From Gaeumannomyces sp. JS-464 (taxonomy: Eukaryota; Ascomycota; Sordariomycetes; Magnaporthales; Magnaporthaceae), in assembly GCA_002197995.1 (NCBI GenBank), contig NGZR01000002.1, forward strand, positions 3,720,001 through 3,784,000: a stretch of DNA of 64,000 nucleotides. The letters are read 5' to 3'. The stretch's first letter is position 1, and each line of letters starts with the position of its first letter. A model generated the notes under the pieces. That model had not been told where the DNA came from. It saw only the letters and a list, made by a program, of their open reading frames with translations, and made no database searches. The position numbers and the translations under genes were made by a program. This document shows positions 61,065 through 64,000 of the stretch, piece by piece.

Positions 61065-63000
61065 GGTATATACACCCCTCCTTTTCCTTTTTACAGCATT
61101 TAGCACTAGTTTAACTTTTTGTTTTAATTATACTTTTAAACCCGAACATTCGCTATCGAAGGGTTAAGGTTTAAGCTTTTAATTTGTAACGTAATGCTTT
61201 CGATTTTCGCTATTTTTATCGCGGTTAAAGCATTTAAAATATTAATATACTATCGAAAAATCTTATTAGCATAAAAGCCATTAAAAAGCGAAATGGTTTA
61301 TTTGCAATAAAAGGAAGCATTTTTAACTAACCCTTTTTTAAAAGCATATTTTCGAAAAGGACTTTTGGGAAAATAAAAACGGCATATTCGCTAAGCAAAG
61401 GCTTCGGGCTTTAAATTTCCGTATTAAATATAACCGTCCGCTTACGATCCACGACTTTAAAACGGAAAGCTTATTTTAAGTCGGTACCTATACCGGGACC
61501 TTTTTTTATTGCTTTTTACTTTTAACTTTATTAACCGACATATTAACACATTTTACAAACCAACTTTATTCCGTTATTTAAAAAAATAAAACATGCGGGC
61601 TAAAAAAAACCCTAAAATTTACAATAATTATTACTAGCCTAATAACAGCAGCACAAACGGCTAAAAGAGCTATTTCGGCCTTAAAGTGCGTAGTTTCGTT
61701 AATAATCTTTTCCGCGGCTTAACCGTGGAACGCAACTCGCAATTTTTACAATTCTTCCTAACGGAAAAGCAAAAAGCACTAAAAACCAGCTTTAAAATTA
61801 CTGCAATTAAAAAAAAGCTCGCGATTTTGCAAAAGCGGCGGGGTTTAAATACAACTTCCCGCCGCAAACAGCTTTACATAAAAAAAAGGAAACTAACCGA
61901 CCGAAAGCTCCGATAATAGCGGAAAATTTAACCATACCGCCCTAGTACGACGAAAAAGGAAAACGACCCGCCATGCTATTACCAAAGCATTTTTAACCGT
62001 ATTAAATTCCTTATGCTAAAACGGCACCGCTTCGCATTAAATTTTTTTAAAACTAACACTTTACGAAGCCCGGCCGGCTTCGAGGCTTTTCGCGATATAA
62101 TCGCTTTGTGCGAAGCAAATGCAAAAGTAAAGTTTTAACTAGGGCTAAAACCGGAAAAATGTAAGTGCGCCGATTTAACGCGCTGCCATAAAGCTCCCCG
62201 GTTTGCTTACGCCGGCATCGACATATAATTTACTTATAATTGGAGGTATATTACAATTACTTTAAAAAAGCTTATAATAGCGCCGTTAAGCTTTACTTTT
62301 TATATAACGATTAGGTTTTTAGTAAACTTTAATAAAGCGATTATTACCGTTCGCATTTTACTTACTCGAAGGAGTTGCCCGCTTAATACGACCCTTTCGT
62401 TTACGGCGAAGTGTTTACGACCGCCGGCTATTGCATTTTTTACATAGCAAATAAATCGCTAGCGCTTAAAACGCGATTTTATTAATTTTTAAACAAAGGT
62501 TTATAAAAGGACCACGTTTACAGCCATTACGAAAAATACATCCAAACTATCGATAATAAAAAGTCGGTAATTTGCCCTTATTTTAACATTTGATATAATA
62601 TTGCTTTCGACTTAGTTAAACATTTTAAATTCCATTTTTTAAACGCCTATTGCCGAAACTTTATTAAAAAGTTAACTTCGCTAAAGCTAAAAAAAAAGGA
62701 TAACGTAAAATTCGCACCGTTTAAAAAAAAACGAAAGCGAAGCGTCGAGCTTAACAAGGAAGCTAAAGTCGACATTTGCCATTTCGTTAATAAAACTATC
62801 CAAATAACGCGTTAACATCGAGCGGCTATTACGTTTTTGCTGTCGCTTTTCGAAAGCTACGTATCCCCGTTTGGCAATTGCTAAATTTAGGGCTAGTTAA
62901 AAAATAAAAGCGCTAAAAGCGGCAATGTTTTACTTTGTTCGCGATCGTTTTTGGATAATAACGAAGTGGAAAAGTGCTTTGCTTTAATTGTAAATAGCAT
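61065..63000 (+). pseudogene. DUF3435 recombinase-like gene remnant, C-terminal part
   Basis: The plus strand continues the host protein after gypsy element 2. An open stretch at 61686-61916 reads RSFVNNLFRGLTVERNSQFL and then a coiled, Lys-rich segment (KKKLAILQKRRGLN...RRKQLYIKKRKL). It is followed by LRSPAGFEAFRDIIALCEA, KAPRFAYAGIDI and FTTAGYCIFYIANKSLAL, with finger-like Cys/His patterns such as CPYFNI...FDLVKHFKFH. This order is typical of the C-terminal half of fungal DUF3435/'FluG-domain' proteins with C2H2-like fingers. Stops are of the CAG/CAA/TGG-derived type. Confidence 0.6.
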
Positions 63001-64000
63001 TTTATAGGAATTTTAAAATCTAATACTAACGAAAAAACCCACAGGATTTTAAGATGCTTTTAAAACAAAGTCCCCCAAATTTAATACCGTCGGCTTTTAA
63101 TCCCGCAAACGACGATCCCTATTTCGCTTAGCTAACAAATGCGATAGCTTTTAGCTTTACCCCGTTTTTATATATGAACTTAGCAAAAATATATTGCCAA
63201 AAAAGGCATAATACGCCTTTATAAGCGTACGGCAATTTAAGCGGTAATAGCGGCAGCAATAATAACCTAGCCGGCTTTACTAACGATATAAAACAAATCA
63301 CGCTAAATGGTAATTTCCTCGGAGCTAGCCACGACGGCAATAATAACAACGTTAACCTCCCGCCGCCCAACTTCGATATTGCGCTACTTTTTACGCTAAC
63401 TTTTACGCACGATCCCCCGTTAAACGGCGGAAAAAAAAGGCGAATTAAACTAGTTCCGCATAAATAAAAAACGTTTAAAGCGAATAATAACATAAATAAG
63501 CCACTTAAAAAAAGGATTAAAATAATCCTTAAAATTAATACCTAAGGTTCGTTTGGTTATATTTTAATAAATATTATATAGGCTTATAACGAAATAAACC
63601 AATTTAATAAAAACAAAACTAAATAGGATGCAAAAAAGTAGGTTAAAATGCTTATTCACTAAAAAAACCTATAACATTCCACGAAGTGTAAACGTTTTGC
63701 AAGCAATAAAACGCCCTGCAAGCAGCGAGAATAAAGCCCCACGGAGAACCCTATTAGTTATAAAGCTAAAAGGCCACTAAAAGGTTCGCAACGGGATACT
63801 TTTAAAAAGATTTAAAAGGTTAAAAGGTAAGGAAACCCCTAAAAGGTTCCCGATGGATGCGAAAAGGCGGTACAGCTCGGGGCAGGCATAAAAAAAGCCC
63901 TTAAAACTCTTTGCTAAAAGGATTGGAAAGCACGCAACCGTTTTTTATTTAATGGGATACCATCCACTAAATGCACTACTTGCAAATCCACTTCGTTAGT
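63001..64000. other. Right end of window, repeat DNA with weaker RIP
   Basis: From about 63,560 onward the composition becomes less AT-rich and CpA/TpG sites reappear (TGCAAGCAATAAAACG, CGATGGATGCGAAAAGG). An open stretch at 63128-63493 (minus) shows no recognised motif. Direct AAAAGGTT-type words recur between 63,770 and 63,860. The nature of this DNA is not determined; the host element may continue past the window. Confidence 0.4.

Larger units (their letters stand above)
44990..63560. other. RIP-mutated AT-rich repeat block
   Basis: TpA is abundant and CpA/TpG are scarce, while many CpG sites remain. This is the pattern of RIP acting on CpA. The change from genic composition is abrupt near 45.0 kb. 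Apart from the elements listed, I see no intact gene. Long open frames are absent, in contrast with the left 44 kb. Confidence 0.9.

Noticed and set aside
63128..63493. 121-codon minus-strand frame near the right end
   Set aside because: Leu/Phe/Lys-rich text in AT-rich repeat DNA, no motif, probably chance openness.

Overview
The window reads as the nuclear genome of a filamentous ascomycete, most likely a Sordariomycete. Genes carry short GT-AG introns of about 55-150 bp, coding sequence is GC-rich, several proteins belong to fungal-specific families, and the right-hand third is an AT-rich repeat block with the signature of repeat-induced point mutation (RIP: C-to-T and G-to-A, loss of CpA/TpG, gain of TpA). 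I do not name a genus.

Left part, 1-39.5 kb: a dense, conserved gene block. In order: the 3' end of a UstYa/DUF3328 gene, ERG3 sterol C-5 desaturase, a small DUF2015 membrane protein, ribosomal protein L28e, cytosolic malate dehydrogenase, TRAPP subunit Trs33, a Siz/PIAS SUMO ligase, a DUF2423 nucleolar-type protein, the GPI ethanolamine-phosphate transferase Las21/Gpi7, ribosome-biogenesis protein Nop4, condensin subunit Ycg1/Cnd3, the PDH E3-binding protein Pdx1, a conserved unknown, a NIPA-type magnesium transporter, an AMP-forming acyl-CoA ligase and a GH1 beta-glucosidase. These are mostly unrelated housekeeping genes. They are not an operon, but several pairs share divergent or convergent intergenic regions.

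Many of these genes carry one to three single-base indels, nearly always in short G or C runs. All are restored to a family-typical frame by one base. Because housekeeping genes are affected, this looks like residual long-read assembly error and not gene decay. Coordinates below are for the sequence as given, and each break is stated.

Middle, 39.5-44.4 kb: gene-poor DNA with one recognisable but incomplete gene of the AsaB/CmcJ (GA4 desaturase-like) family, about 600 bp from the repeat border.

Right part, 44.4-64 kb: a nested, RIP-inactivated transposon stack. A DUF3435 protein remnant (the family of Crypton and Starship 'captain' tyrosine recombinases) reads left to right from about 52.27 kb, stops at 53.66 kb and resumes at 61.07 kb. 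Two Ty3/gypsy elements, both coded on the minus strand, interrupt this host. Element 1 (44,507-52,211) has LTRs of 483 and 446 bp and a perfect AACGT target duplication. Element 2 (53,666-61,064) has LTRs of 189 and 186 bp and an AGTAT/GGTAT duplication. A 436-bp palindromic MITE sits inside pol of element 1. Element 2 also holds a degraded reading frame on the opposite strand with a cysteine-rich motif. The host remnant starts about 175 bp from the junction with ordinary genic DNA once the insertions are removed, which is the layout expected at the left edge of a Starship. That is the most interesting hypothesis here, and it cannot be settled inside the window.
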